In this document: positions 56,491 to 64,000 of the stretch, one piece after another
Position numbering within the stretch: the first letter of the stretch is position 1
Layout: each line of letters starts with the position of its first letter
NCBI RefSeq assembly: GCF_904846715.1
Contig: NZ_CAJHBU010000003.1
Span: forward strand, 124,001-188,000
Direction: 5' to 3'
DNA: 64,000 bases
Source: Psychrobacter vallis
GTDB taxonomy: Bacteria > Pseudomonadota > Gammaproteobacteria > Pseudomonadales > Moraxellaceae
Notes under the pieces: generated by a model
What the model was told of the DNA's origin: nothing
Databases searched by the model: none
Seen by the model: only the letters and a program-made list of their open reading frames with translations
Position numbers and translations under genes: made by a program

Positions 56491-57552
56491 ATGATTTACA
56501 ATCCTCCTAACAATACCCATCCTATCGAAAAGCTACTAAGTAGACCTTGGGAAGGGAGCATACCTACGTATCGGGAAAAATTAGCCAGCATAGAGAAGCT
56601 GAGCCGTGATGTACACGAGGTAAACCCAGATTATTTATTGTTTCACCCGATTATTAACTCGCACCAGTTGGTTGGTTTCTTAATGACCTATTGCTTTAGT
56701 TGGTTATTTGGGCAGTCGTTCTTTTTGATGACAGCTATGGTTATGGCAATTATTAAAGATGGGTCTATATTTTATTATTTCTTAGCTTTTTTTATTATTA
56801 TTTTAAACTTTTTAATGTTTGGATTACTACCGTATATAGCATATAAACAGTTTAAAAATAAAAAATCCTATTACAATAAGATTTTATTGTTAAAACAGAC
56901 TCAACAAATTGCCTATTACGAGCATAATCGCAAGCAAGAGCCGATTTTTCATTTAATTAATTATAAAGATATTGTCGCCTCAGTCAGACATAACAAAGGC
57001 GTCGTATATGAAGCCTTGAACCTGCATGTGATTGATCCTAAAACAAGTCAAACCATTCAAAGTATCAATCTTGAAGACATGCAGCTTAACCCTTACGACC
57101 AATGGACATTTATCCGAACCTATATGGAGCGTCCTGCAGACGAGTTGCCGCTTGACCCAAGATATGCTCATGCCTGTCCGACAGATGTTAGTACCTCGTT
57201 ACTGGCCTGCGCTGATATTGCTCAAGAGAAGAAAAACAAAGGTTTGACTGGACTACGCCATGAGGTGACTTTTATGGGTTGGTTGCGTGCTTGTACCGTC
57301 AGCTACTTAGACTTAGCCGAAGGCAATATCTATCAATCAAGCGCCAATCCTGCACTGCATCCTGAAGTGCAACGTCGGTGCATGTGGGATGGAAAAAATA
57401 ATCCTTATAATATCTTGCCTGTCACGGCAGAGCGGCAAGCGGCCTTTGCTAACCAAAATCAAAAAGTTAAGCAAAAATGGTATTCAGGTATTGCTATTAA
57501 TGCTACATGGTTTATCGGTTCGATACTGTATGTGATGCTGGTGATTGCTTAG
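56491..57552 (+). CDS. Membrane protein, probable immunity (type A, copy 2)
   Basis: This 353-residue paralogue of the protein at 53210 shares its whole layout. The N-terminal halves differ (MIYNPPNNTHPIEKLLSRPW here against MILPTPPIPPVGKIISRPCE). The C-terminal halves are nearly identical: 158 bp are the same without change at 57331-57488 and 54050-54207. That pattern suggests gene conversion or recent recombination. I chose ATG 56491 rather than 56425 because it matches the start of copy A1. A fragment of a third type B gene follows. Confidence 0.6.
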   Translation: MIYNPPNNTHPIEKLLSRPWEGSIPTYREKLASIEKLSRDVHEVNPDYLLFHPIINSHQLVGFLMTYCFSWLFGQSFFLMTAMVMAIIKDGSIFYYFLAFFIIILNFLMFGLLPYIAYKQFKNKKSYYNKILLLKQTQQIAYYEHNRKQEPIFHLINYKDIVASVRHNKGVVYEALNLHVIDPKTSQTIQSINLEDMQLNPYDQWTFIRTYMERPADELPLDPRYAHACPTDVSTSLLACADIAQEKKNKGLTGLRHEVTFMGWLRACTVSYLDLAEGNIYQSSANPALHPEVQRRCMWDGKNNPYNILPVTAERQAAFANQNQKVKQKWYSGIAINATWFIGSILYVMLVIA

Positions 57553-57573
57553 ATGAAAATTGGAAGGTTTTGA

Positions 57574-57660
57574 ATGCAACTACGCGACAATTTTGTCAAG
57601 CATATTAGTGATCTGAATAACCCACTTGAGCGACCTTATAGTAAGGATATTGCTGGTGGA
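57574..57660 (+). pseudogene. 5' fragment of a third type B immunity-like gene
   Basis: The first 29 codons (MQLRDNFVKHISDLNNPLER, then PYSKDIAGG) match the start of the gene at 54293, and the 22 bp before it match the A1-B1 junction (TGAAAATTGGAAGG). The IS256-type element then begins at 57661 and removes the rest of the gene. No continuation is found on the other side of the element. Confidence 0.75.
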
Positions 57661-58514
57661 ATGGACAAAATTCATGCTAGCACACCTCTTAACGCTATAT
57701 ACTGTCAGTATTTGCAAGGAATCAACGCCATGAATCAAAAAACTGCCCTTTTTGTCGTGAAAAATACACTAAAAAGAATGGGCGCAAACTAGGCAAACAG
57801 CAGTACCAATGTCTATCTTGCAAACGGCAGTTTTCAGGTGGCACAAGACTCAATAACGAAGCACTTTGGACTGAATATACGCAAGGTAAACAGACGTACA
57901 AACAACTGGCTGACAAATACCACTGTAGTCTTAAAACCATTCAAAGACGCTTAGACAAGGTCAGTATTGAGTATCAAGTTAAACGGCCTAAGTGCGTTAA
58001 CATTATTATGGATACTACTTACTTGGGTCGCCAGTTTGGTCTTATGTTATTTATGGACAATACCACTAGAACGGTTCTTCATCAGCTACAAATTGTGACC
58101 CGTTACCTGACTCGTCGCCCTAAGAACATCGCCAGTATTGAGCTTAGAGGGCTCACTTTAAATCTAGCTGGGCTTGATAAGTCGACTTCATTAAGCGCTG
58201 AGATCACTGGTATTTAACTCATGAAGACTATCTGAACGAACGTAGTATTAACACTGATGCTGGTAGAACATGGTACACACATAAACGTCTCAGAAGTGCT
58301 TATCGTAGTCTCAGAACCAATAGTGATTGGCTATTTACTTATCGAGAATATGAGCATTTAGACATGCCAAATACGACCAATATGCTTGAAAGTTTATTCA
58401 GTGAGTTAAAGCGACAATTGCACAGTCATCATAGCTTAAATGAGCACCGTAAGTTACGGTTTATTAAAGACTTTCTACTCTCAAAGTCTCTCGAGTAGCA
58501 TGAATTTTGCCCAT
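57661..58514 (+). mobile_element. IS256-type insertion sequence (Zn-ribbon variant), defective
   Basis: The element is bounded by inverted repeats: ATGGACAAAATTCATGCTA at 57661-57679 and the reverse complement of TAGCATGAATTTTGCCCAT at 58496-58514, matching at 18 of 19 positions. No target duplication is visible. The transposase is broken. It joins a truncated immunity gene on the left to an integrase remnant on the right, so deletions probably occurred at this element. Confidence 0.75.
57730..58498 (+). pseudogene. Transposase pseudogene, IS256 family (Zn-binding variant)
   Basis: The start ATG at 57730 has AAGGA upstream, but the frame shifts after four codons at an A6 run. One more A would give MNQKNCPFCREKYTKKNGRK. 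A zinc ribbon follows (CPFC...CLSC), then a helix-turn-helix stretch (YKQLADKYHCSLKTIQRRLD) and the first catalytic Asp in IIMDTTYLGRQFG. The sequence then jumps from TRTVLHQ to LQIVTRYLTRRPKN, which looks like an internal deletion of the expected second Asp region. Another frame break near 58190 precedes the intact C-terminus (WYLTHEDYLNERS to LRFIKDFLLSKSLE). Confidence 0.7.
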
Positions 58515-58757
58515 TACACCTTACTTAGCAAGTCTTCATATTCACGCCAAACTTCACAGGCACGAGCATATGAGATACTTGGATATATACCGATAGAGAT
58601 AATACTTTTCTTAGGGTTTGAAGGCGGGTAGTAGCGATGCATCTATGACTTGGTTTCAGTAGGACGCACCATTAAGAATAGTTTAGGATGGTTTTTGACA
58701 GAAACGAAGTATTTTTTATCCTCATGCCCCGGTCTGAACTAATCGCTTTTCTTTCCA
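58515..58757 (-). pseudogene. N-terminal remnant of a tyrosine-type integrase
   Basis: On the minus strand from ATG 58757 (MERKAISSDRG, then a frame shift) the sequence reads EDKKYFVSVKNHPKLFLMVR, PTETKS, a TAG where Trp is expected, and MHRYYPPSNPKKSIISIGIY followed by PSISYARACEVWREYEDLLS and KV. This is the arm-binding N-terminal domain of P4-type integrases (family pattern ...SIGVYPSVSLAEAR...W...LL). It is cut at 58515 by the IS256-type element, so the catalytic part is lost. It starts 155 bp from the 3' end of tRNA-Leu and points away from it, as integrases next to their att site do. Confidence 0.65.
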
Positions 58758-58854
58758 TATCCTAGATCTTCATGAGTAAACTCAAAACTCGGTATACTTA
58801 AAGTGCATGGATTGGGATAGATAGAGCAGGACAGTATAGAACGCCAGATACAAC

Positions 58855-58878
58855 AAAGCCCCTTATATAAGGGGCTTT
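58855..58878 (-). terminator. Terminator of the tRNA-Cys/tRNA-Leu unit
   Basis: AAAGCCCCTTAT and ATAAGGGGCTTT form a perfect palindrome. It lies 34 bp past the 3' end of tRNA-Leu on the minus strand. Confidence 0.7.
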
Positions 58879-58911
58879 AGCTGTTCTATAAGATAGTATA
58901 GGACTATGTAA

Positions 58912-58998
58912 TGGTACCCGGAGCCGGACTTGAACCGGCACGCTATTGCTAGCGAGGGATTTTAAATCCCTTGTGTCTACCAATTTCACCACCCGGGC
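58912..58998 (-). tRNA. tRNA-Leu (UAA)
   Basis: On the minus strand the sequence starts GCCCGGGTGGTGAAATTGGT and ends CTCCGGGTACCA, with encoded CCA. The acceptor stem is GCCCGGG/CTCCGGG with a mismatch or wobble. The anticodon arm is AGGGA-TTTAAAA-TCCCT, giving anticodon UAA (codon UUA). A long variable arm (CGCTAGCAATAGCG) fits a class II tRNA. The T arm is GCCGGTTCAAGTCCGGC. The 3' end faces the integrase remnant and is a likely island integration site. Confidence 0.95.
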
Positions 58999-59122
58999 AA
59001 AACTTGTTTTATCTAAAATGTAAGCTAGCTGATAGACCATCTAGTTACTAGATAAGTGGTCGCTATTATAATCGGTTGTGATAATAATGCAAGCCAAAAT
59101 TAACGTAAAGTTAATAAATAAT

Positions 59123-59196
59123 TGGAGGCTGGAGTCGGAATCGAACCGGCGTTAACGGAGTTGCAGTCCGCTGCATGACCACTCTGCCATCCAGCC
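59123..59196 (-). tRNA. tRNA-Cys (GCA)
   Basis: On the minus strand it starts GGCTGGATGGCAGAGTGGTC and ends CTCCAGCCTCCA, with encoded CCA. The anticodon arm is GCGGA-CTGCAAC-TCCGT, giving anticodon GCA. The T arm is GCCGGTTCGATTCCG. It lies upstream of tRNA-Leu and both are probably in one transcript. Confidence 0.95.
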
Positions 59197-59210
59197 AATC
59201 AAGGTGGCCT

Positions 59211-59238
59211 ATATTAGCAAAAATATAGCAAATTACAA
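59211..59238 (-). promoter_or_regulatory. Predicted promoter of the tRNA-Cys/tRNA-Leu unit
   Basis: Reading on the minus strand, TTGTAA (59238-59233), a 16-bp spacer and TAATAT (59216-59211) lie just before the tRNA-Cys 5' end at 59196. Confidence 0.4.
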
Positions 59239-59513
59239 GTTATTTTTTAATTAAAGATAACTTATTTGCTGGCTTGAGTATGTTTGGCCATAATTTGTAC
59301 TCATTTAGGGCATAGATAATCTTTATAGGTTCATTTTAAGCAGTAGTCTAGTCTGGTTTAATACCAAACCCAAAAATACGATTAACCGTGTAAAATTCGT
59401 TTAGCCTACGATTCGTAGTATTTGCGCTCGTTTTCCTTGTTACTCTGATTTTGGGGAGTAGTATAAGTTTCATGTCTATAAATGATAAATATTAAAAAAT
59501 ATAGTGCAGCGAC
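59239..59513. other. Intergenic region between tRNA-Cys and fdhD
   Basis: With the promoter above, this 317-bp space (59197-59513) is AT-rich and has no convincing gene. I see no strong terminator for fdhD in it. Confidence 0.4.
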
Positions 59514-60548
59514 TTAGCAGTCCGAGTAGCCCGAATAATAAGTTACTCTATCATGACGTAAAAATCCAGCCAATCCCAATCCATAACGCTCAGCTATACG
59601 CACCGCTGTACTGGTTGGTGCAGACATACCAACAAGCCAAGGTATATGTCCACGAATGGATTTTTGTACCAGCTCAATTGACAGACGCGAAGTCATCAGG
59701 ACACACTCAACTTCTATTTTTTGGCGCAATTGCCAGCCAATCAGTTTATCAAGGGCGTTATGACGCCCCACATCTTCAAATAGATATAACGCCTGCTGAT
59801 GTACTGTTGCCGCTGCATGTACCGCTCCTGTGAGTTGATGTATGTGTTGCAACTTATCAACTTCTTGGCGCATTTGTAGTAGCGTATCAAGACTCGGTAT
59901 CACCGCCTTTTTCTTCAAGTTATTACAATTGTTATTGGGTAAATTGCTTTGCGAATAACTACTAAGATCGGGCAGTGCCTGTGTCAACCCAGTGATACCG
60001 CACATACCGCAGCCTGTACGTCCGGCTAGCTGACGTTTTTGTGCTTGAATACGTTGGTGACAGCGCTGGTTTAGTATCAGCTCCACCACATAAATATCGT
60101 AGTCTTGCAACTGCTGGGATATTTTCTCAAATTCTGCTGAGCCAATATTTTCATTATCCAAGTCTTGCGTAAATCTTTGATAGCTTACGATATCTGTCAG
60201 CTGGTTGACTTCCCAATCAAGTAGCTCGTGACTATGATGAATCAAACCTTCGCTAAATAAAAAGCCAATGGCTAAATACTCTAGCTGATGAGGGCTGGCC
60301 ATCAATACAGCATAGTGAATACCATTGATAACGATAGCAATGGCAGCTTCTACTGCCAAACTAACAGGCTGGCAATCAATGTGAGTCTGACCAATAACCT
60401 GAGGTTTATTGGATAAATAGGCGTGCTTTTGTGATAAATGGGTGCGCGAAAGCGGCGTGATAGCGATTTCTGAGGCCTCTGAATTTTTATTTGACAAGAA
60501 CCGCTGATCAAATTGGTCGTCTTCTTTCATGTGAGTATGAGCTGTCAT
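59514..60548 (-). CDS. fdhD: Formate dehydrogenase accessory sulfurtransferase FdhD
   Basis: FdhD transfers sulfur from IscS to the molybdenum cofactor of formate dehydrogenases and related enzymes. Conserved parts are the AIVINGIHYAVLMASPHQLE core, AIGFLFSEGLI, the CGMCGI motif (active-site Cys pair), and LFEDVGRHNALDKLIGWQLR. The 344-residue length is within the family range, with an extra polar N-terminus of about 45 residues. The gene is 86 bp downstream of a molybdopterin oxidoreductase gene on the same strand, the expected client. Confidence 0.92.
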   Translation of the reverse strand: MTAHTHMKEDDQFDQRFLSNKNSEASEIAITPLSRTHLSQKHAYLSNKPQVIGQTHIDCQPVSLAVEAAIAIVINGIHYAVLMASPHQLEYLAIGFLFSEGLIHHSHELLDWEVNQLTDIVSYQRFTQDLDNENIGSAEFEKISQQLQDYDIYVVELILNQRCHQRIQAQKRQLAGRTGCGMCGITGLTQALPDLSSYSQSNLPNNNCNNLKKKAVIPSLDTLLQMRQEVDKLQHIHQLTGAVHAAATVHQQALYLFEDVGRHNALDKLIGWQLRQKIEVECVLMTSRLSIELVQKSIRGHIPWLVGMSAPTSTAVRIAERYGLGLAGFLRHDRVTYYSGYSDC

Positions 60549-60634
60549 CAGAACAAAGTGCCATGTTTAATTATCTGCATTGTTTTTTCATCTGCCTCGC
60601 AAGTAGGGTTATGGCTCAATATATCGCTCATCAC

Positions 60635-62992
60635 TTACGACACAGGCTCAGCTACGCTAGCATCTACAGCCACTCGTTGCAAAACGACCGTCGTAGATTT
60701 ATACGCTGGAATATGGGAGTCTGGCGCATGTGTGTCTAAGTCAAATAAATCGTTACACTCAGGGTAGTAAGCGGCAACAGCATTTGATGCAATGTCCATC
60801 TCAGTGAGTACCAGTGGACCCAGTTGCCGCGGCTGATCCGAGCTGTTTTTGTTGGCGTGGCGGGTGACCATCACAGGATCGCCTTTTTGCCAACCTAAGC
60901 GGCTGATTTCATCTGGATGCATAAACAAGACATCACGGCGATTGGTTTGGCGATAGCGGTCGTTATAGCCAAAAATCATGGTATTAAATTGGTCATGGCT
61001 ACGGACGCTGGTTAACTGCCAAATTTTTTGAGTGTCATGTTGAGAGTCGTCATTATTGTCAATGTCATTAGCTTGTTCTTTAAACGATAGAGTGGCCTCT
61101 GACATCTGCGCTGCGACATAGGTAATTGAGTACTGTGGCACTTCAAATTGGGCTTTACCACTGTCAGTGTTCCATACGCGATGGCGCGCTGGGTGATATA
61201 GGTGAAAGCCGCGTTCGGTAGCACGAATACGTTGGTTAAAATTCTCAAATCCATCAATCGCCTGAGCGATATAATCACGAACGATATCGAAATCTTCGCT
61301 CATTGCTTGCCAAGGAATGGCAGAGCCAGATTCTAATACATGAGTTGCTATGTCTGCGACAATTTGTGCTTCAGACTTTAGGGTATCACTGACGGGTTTA
61401 AGGTTACCTTGAGTCGGCACAATTTGGCACATAGAGTCTTCGATCGTTGCAAACTGCTCACCTTTAGCGGTAATAATGCGTTCGGTGCGACCTAAGCAAG
61501 GTAAAATCAAGTTATTGGCACCCGGATATAACATGGTTTCATTGAGCTTGGTGCCGACAAAAATATTAAGCTGTGTCGTGGTTAATGCTTGCTGAATGGC
61601 ACTGGTATCAGGTGCGGCAACCGCATAATTCCCACCCATACTCATAAACACCTTTAACTTTCCAGCAATGAGTGCTTTTGCGCCTGTCACAACATCATAG
61701 CCGTGCTCTTGCGGCATCGGACGTTTGAAAACACGTTCAAGACTATCCAGTAGTTTTCGTGCAGGACGTTCATGGATGCCCATGGTACGGTCACCCTGCA
61801 CATTGGAGTGCCCACGCACTGGAGAGGCGCCTGCACCATCAATGCCAATCATACCCATCAGCAGTAGTAAATTGGCAATCATCGCCACATTATCATCGCC
61901 TTGCACATGCTGGGTGATACCCATGCCCCATGTGCAAATCGTTGCTGGACTGTCGGCAACCAGTTTGGCAATAGCAATGATTTGCTCTTTACTGATACCA
62001 GACCCTCGCTCCACATCTGTCCATGATTGCTGACGAAGCCATACGTCGAGCGCCTCATATCCTAAGGTATGCTCATGGATAAAATCCTGATTTATTCTCT
62101 TGTTTTTAGTCAACCACTTAGCAATACCTGTTAATAATGCTGCATCGCCACCAATTTGAATTTGAATGACCTCGTCGACCATATCATCGCTTTGGCCTGC
62201 TACCATATGGGAGGGCTTTTGTGGGTTTCTAAATTTACGTAAACCTTGTTCGCGCATAGGATTGATCGAAATAATTCGGCATCCCTGCTCGTGAGAATGG
62301 GCAAGTATTTCAAGCATACGCGGGTGATTGGTTGCAGGATTTTGCCCAAACATCAATATCAGTTTGGCCTGTTCAAAATCTTCTAGCTTCACCGTGGCTT
62401 TGCCAACACCCAACTGTTTACCCAACATCACTGAGGTTGGCTCATGACACATGTTAGAACAATCTGGCAAATTATTGGTCCCAAAGCAGCGCACAAATAA
62501 CTGATACATAAAGGCAGGTTCATTGGTGACTCGGCCTGAGGTATAAAATAACGCTTCATCGGGCGAATCAAGCTGTCCTAACTGTTCAGCGATACATTGA
62601 TAAGCCGCTTCCCAAGAGATCGGTAGATAGCGGTCTTGCGCCGCATCATAATATACTGGCTCTGATAGACGACCGCTGTGCTCAAGCTCATAGCCTGACC
62701 ATCCCTGTAACTCAGTGACAGTATGCCTTACAAAAAATGCCGCATCTGCCTTTTTTGTCATGGTTTCACTAGCAACCACTTTAATACCATTTTCGCAGAC
62801 GTCTATCGCCTTATGTGACTTATGATCGGGCCATGCGCAGCCTGGACAGTCAAATCCACCTTGAGGTTGATTACTCTTGAACACACTCACACTGCCACGC
62901 AAAAAAGTCTGATAGTCCATTAGCTTACGAGCAGAGGAGAGCAGTGCTGGCCAACCAGCAGCAGGGTGGCTATAAACAGGAATTTTACGCAT
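60635..62992 (-). CDS. Molybdopterin oxidoreductase, FdhF/YdeP family
   Basis: This soluble bis-MGD molybdoenzyme is of the YdeP type, related to formate dehydrogenase H. The N-terminus reads MRKIPVYSHPAAGWPALLSS, then GGFDCPGCAWPD. MPT-binding parts include LPISWEAAYQCIAEQLGQLD, YTSGRVTNEPAFMYQLFVRC, CSNMCHEPTSVMLGKQLGVG, FGQNPATNHPRML and RGHSNVQGDRTMGIHERPA. The C-terminal MPT domain has QLTSVRSHDQFNTMIFGYND and FMHPDEISRLGWQKGDPV. The substrate is unknown. I chose ATG 62992 (785 residues) because it gives the family start; the frame continues to 63163 but only through a MITE. fdhD follows. Confidence 0.85.
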   Translation of the reverse strand: MRKIPVYSHPAAGWPALLSSARKLMDYQTFLRGSVSVFKSNQPQGGFDCPGCAWPDHKSHKAIDVCENGIKVVASETMTKKADAAFFVRHTVTELQGWSGYELEHSGRLSEPVYYDAAQDRYLPISWEAAYQCIAEQLGQLDSPDEALFYTSGRVTNEPAFMYQLFVRCFGTNNLPDCSNMCHEPTSVMLGKQLGVGKATVKLEDFEQAKLILMFGQNPATNHPRMLEILAHSHEQGCRIISINPMREQGLRKFRNPQKPSHMVAGQSDDMVDEVIQIQIGGDAALLTGIAKWLTKNKRINQDFIHEHTLGYEALDVWLRQQSWTDVERGSGISKEQIIAIAKLVADSPATICTWGMGITQHVQGDDNVAMIANLLLLMGMIGIDGAGASPVRGHSNVQGDRTMGIHERPARKLLDSLERVFKRPMPQEHGYDVVTGAKALIAGKLKVFMSMGGNYAVAAPDTSAIQQALTTTQLNIFVGTKLNETMLYPGANNLILPCLGRTERIITAKGEQFATIEDSMCQIVPTQGNLKPVSDTLKSEAQIVADIATHVLESGSAIPWQAMSEDFDIVRDYIAQAIDGFENFNQRIRATERGFHLYHPARHRVWNTDSGKAQFEVPQYSITYVAAQMSEATLSFKEQANDIDNNDDSQHDTQKIWQLTSVRSHDQFNTMIFGYNDRYRQTNRRDVLFMHPDEISRLGWQKGDPVMVTRHANKNSSDQPRQLGPLVLTEMDIASNAVAAYYPECNDLFDLDTHAPDSHIPAYKSTTVVLQRVAVDASVAEPVS

Positions 62993-63003
62993 GATGAATC
63001 TCA

Positions 63004-63110
63004 TATAGTCGAGGCAGTTTAAAAGGAGTGCAAGGCAACCGAGTACAGAAAGTACCGTTGTACAGCAAGCGAGGTTAACACCGTACCCATTTATAAATGC
63101 TTTGACTATA
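63004..63110 (-). repeat. 107-bp MITE, copy 2
   Basis: It begins TATAGTCGAGG and ends TTTGACTATA. Its reverse complement is about 85% identical to 13737-13843 and equally long. It ends 11 bp before the start codon of the molybdopterin oxidoreductase gene, so it forms that gene's 5' leader and must supply or separate its promoter. Confidence 0.8.
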
Positions 63111-63200
63111 TAGATAAGCTGGATAGGCAAAGTCTGACATATAACGACTATATAATGAAGCACATAAACTTTATAGGATCATTAACCATAGATAACAAAA

Positions 63201-63235
63201 AAACCTTCAAGAAACGTGAAGTTCCTTGAAGGTTT
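63201..63235 (-). terminator. Terminator after the ABC transporter gene
   Basis: AAACCTTCAAG and CTTGAAGGTTT form an 11-bp stem. An A-run on the plus-strand side gives T-run TTTTTTT on the minus strand after the stem. Confidence 0.75.
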
Positions 63236-63259
63236 ATAAGTGGATATTTATATTCTAAG

Positions 63260-64000
63260 TTAGCTTAAGATCAAACTGTCATCTTCAACTTTTTCACCGC
63301 GCGTTTGCTCAAACATATCAAGCAAGTCATGTACCGTCATATCTTTACGGATATCACCAGCAACATCTAGGACGACTTGACCTTGGTGCAGCATAACGGT
63401 ACGCGTGCCATGTGCCAAGGCTTGCTGCATGGAGTGCGTCACCATCATAGTAGTGAGCTTATTGTCGGTGACAATTTTGTCCGTTAACTCCAAAACAAAA
63501 GCAGCAGTTTTGGGATCAAGCGCAGCCGTATGCTCATCAAGCAAGAGAATTTTAGAGGGCTGTAATGAGGCCATCAGCAAACTCACAGCCTGACGCTGGC
63601 CACCTGATAACAGCCCCATACGGTCGGTCAACCGATTTTCTAGCCCTAGCTTTAAGACAGATAGCTTTTCTCGGAACAAATCACGATTATTCGGATTCAG
63701 GGCAAATTTGAGCCCGCGCTGACCACCACGCTTATAGGCAAGCGCCATATTTTCTTCAATGGTGAGCGCTTCACAAGTTCCAGCCATCGGATCTTGGAAC
63801 ACGCGAGCCACCCAATGGGCGCGTTGATGCGCTGTTTTTTTGGTAACATCAATACCATTTAACAAAATTGAGCCGCTATCAACGCGCGTGGTGCCACTGA
63901 CCGCATTTAAAAAGGTAGATTTGCCTGCACCATTGGTACCAATAACAGTGACAAATTCACCATCAGCGATATTGAGATCGATACCACGTAGGGCAGGGTT
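63260..64000 (-). CDS. ABC transporter ATP-binding protein, partial
   Basis: The gene runs off the window at 64000, so its N-terminus is missing. The frame stays open from the right edge: NPALRGIDLNIADGEFVTVI, Walker A GTNGAGKST, then GIDVTKKTAHQRAHWVARVF and QDPMAGTCEALTIEENMALA. The signature LLSGGQRQAVSLLMA is followed by Walker B ILLLDEHTAALDP (His in place of the usual Pro) and the switch His in MMVTHSMQQAL. The type resembles ATPases of ABC systems with a TrpX/DUF534-type binding protein for amino acids or similar ligands. The partner genes would lie beyond the edge. Confidence 0.88.
   Translation of the reverse strand, partial: NPALRGIDLNIADGEFVTVIGTNGAGKSTFLNAVSGTTRVDSGSILLNGIDVTKKTAHQRAHWVARVFQDPMAGTCEALTIEENMALAYKRGGQRGLKFALNPNNRDLFREKLSVLKLGLENRLTDRMGLLSGGQRQAVSLLMASLQPSKILLLDEHTAALDPKTAAFVLELTDKIVTDNKLTTMMVTHSMQQALAHGTRTVMLHQGQVVLDVAGDIRKDMTVHDLLDMFEQTRGEKVEDDSLILS

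Noticed and set aside
58798..59040. Minus-strand reading frame of 80 codons across tRNA-Leu
   Set aside because: It reads through the tRNA-Leu gene and its terminator, giving the well-known spurious translation of tRNA sequence. There is no ribosome-binding site.
59504..59833. Plus-strand frame overlapping the fdhD 3' end
   Set aside because: It is the antisense of a well-conserved FdhD C-terminus and has no ribosome-binding site.
62993..63163. 57-residue N-terminal extension of the molybdopterin oxidoreductase
   Set aside because: The extension is translated MITE sequence (63004-63110). The family start MRKIPVYSHPAAGW lies at 62992.

Overview
The window looks like a Psychrobacter-type chromosome (Moraxellaceae, Gammaproteobacteria). 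The evidence is the alaS-lysC-csrA order, a creBC pair, nadK, prmB, aroC, a tmRNA tag reading ANDENYALAA, and a type VI secretion (T6SS) locus arranged as in the Moraxellaceae. The assignment rests on recognised protein families and synteny only; no database search was run.

Layout. 1-23.8 kb is housekeeping sequence: a CcoI/FixI copper P-type ATPase, a Bax-inhibitor-1 membrane protein, nadK, a YeaC-like protein, a HopJ-family protein, csrA, lysC, alaS, a DUF389 membrane protein, a small membrane protein, an L,D-transpeptidase, prmB, aroC, creC/creB, a glycerophosphodiesterase lipoprotein and a carboxylesterase. ssrA (tmRNA) lies at 23.8-24.2 kb. 24.2-58.8 kb is a T6SS accessory region. Its left part is AT-rich and on the minus strand: vgrG, a lipoprotein, a GH73/M15-like cell-wall effector, lipoproteins that may confer immunity, a truncated lysozyme gene next to an LprI/SH3 lipoprotein, decayed genes and an IS630-family element. 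Its right part is on the plus strand: two TPR-like envelope proteins, tssB, tssC, hcp, tssE, tssF, tssG, clpV/tssH, tssA, a second vgrG, a DUF4123 adaptor, a large VasX-like pore-forming effector and an array of duplicated membrane proteins that are probably immunity proteins. The region ends in a degraded IS256-type element and a tyrosine-integrase remnant facing the 3' end of tRNA-Leu(UAA). From 58.9 kb the sequence is core again: tRNA-Leu, tRNA-Cys, fdhD, a YdeP-type molybdopterin oxidoreductase and the 3' part of an ABC ATPase gene.

How the parts work together. The tss genes supply the contractile sheath (TssB/C), tube (Hcp), part of the baseplate (TssE/F/G), the recycling ATPase (ClpV) and TssA. 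Two VgrG spikes each lead a toxin module: one aimed at peptidoglycan (GH73 plus M15-like, and a broken lysozyme) and one at membranes (VasX-like). TssJ, TssK, TssL and TssM are not in the window, although both edges of the locus are visible, so the membrane complex and TssK must be encoded elsewhere or be missing.

The window also carries short mobile-type repeats. A 107-bp element occurs twice, and related copies lie at 4141 and perhaps 77. Their ends (TATAGTC) match the ends of the IS630 element, so they look like MITEs driven by that family. A second palindromic repeat with CTGGTATAAATTTTC arms occurs twice. A perfect 16-bp inverted repeat overlaps the ribosome-binding site of a small membrane protein gene and is a plausible RNA switch.
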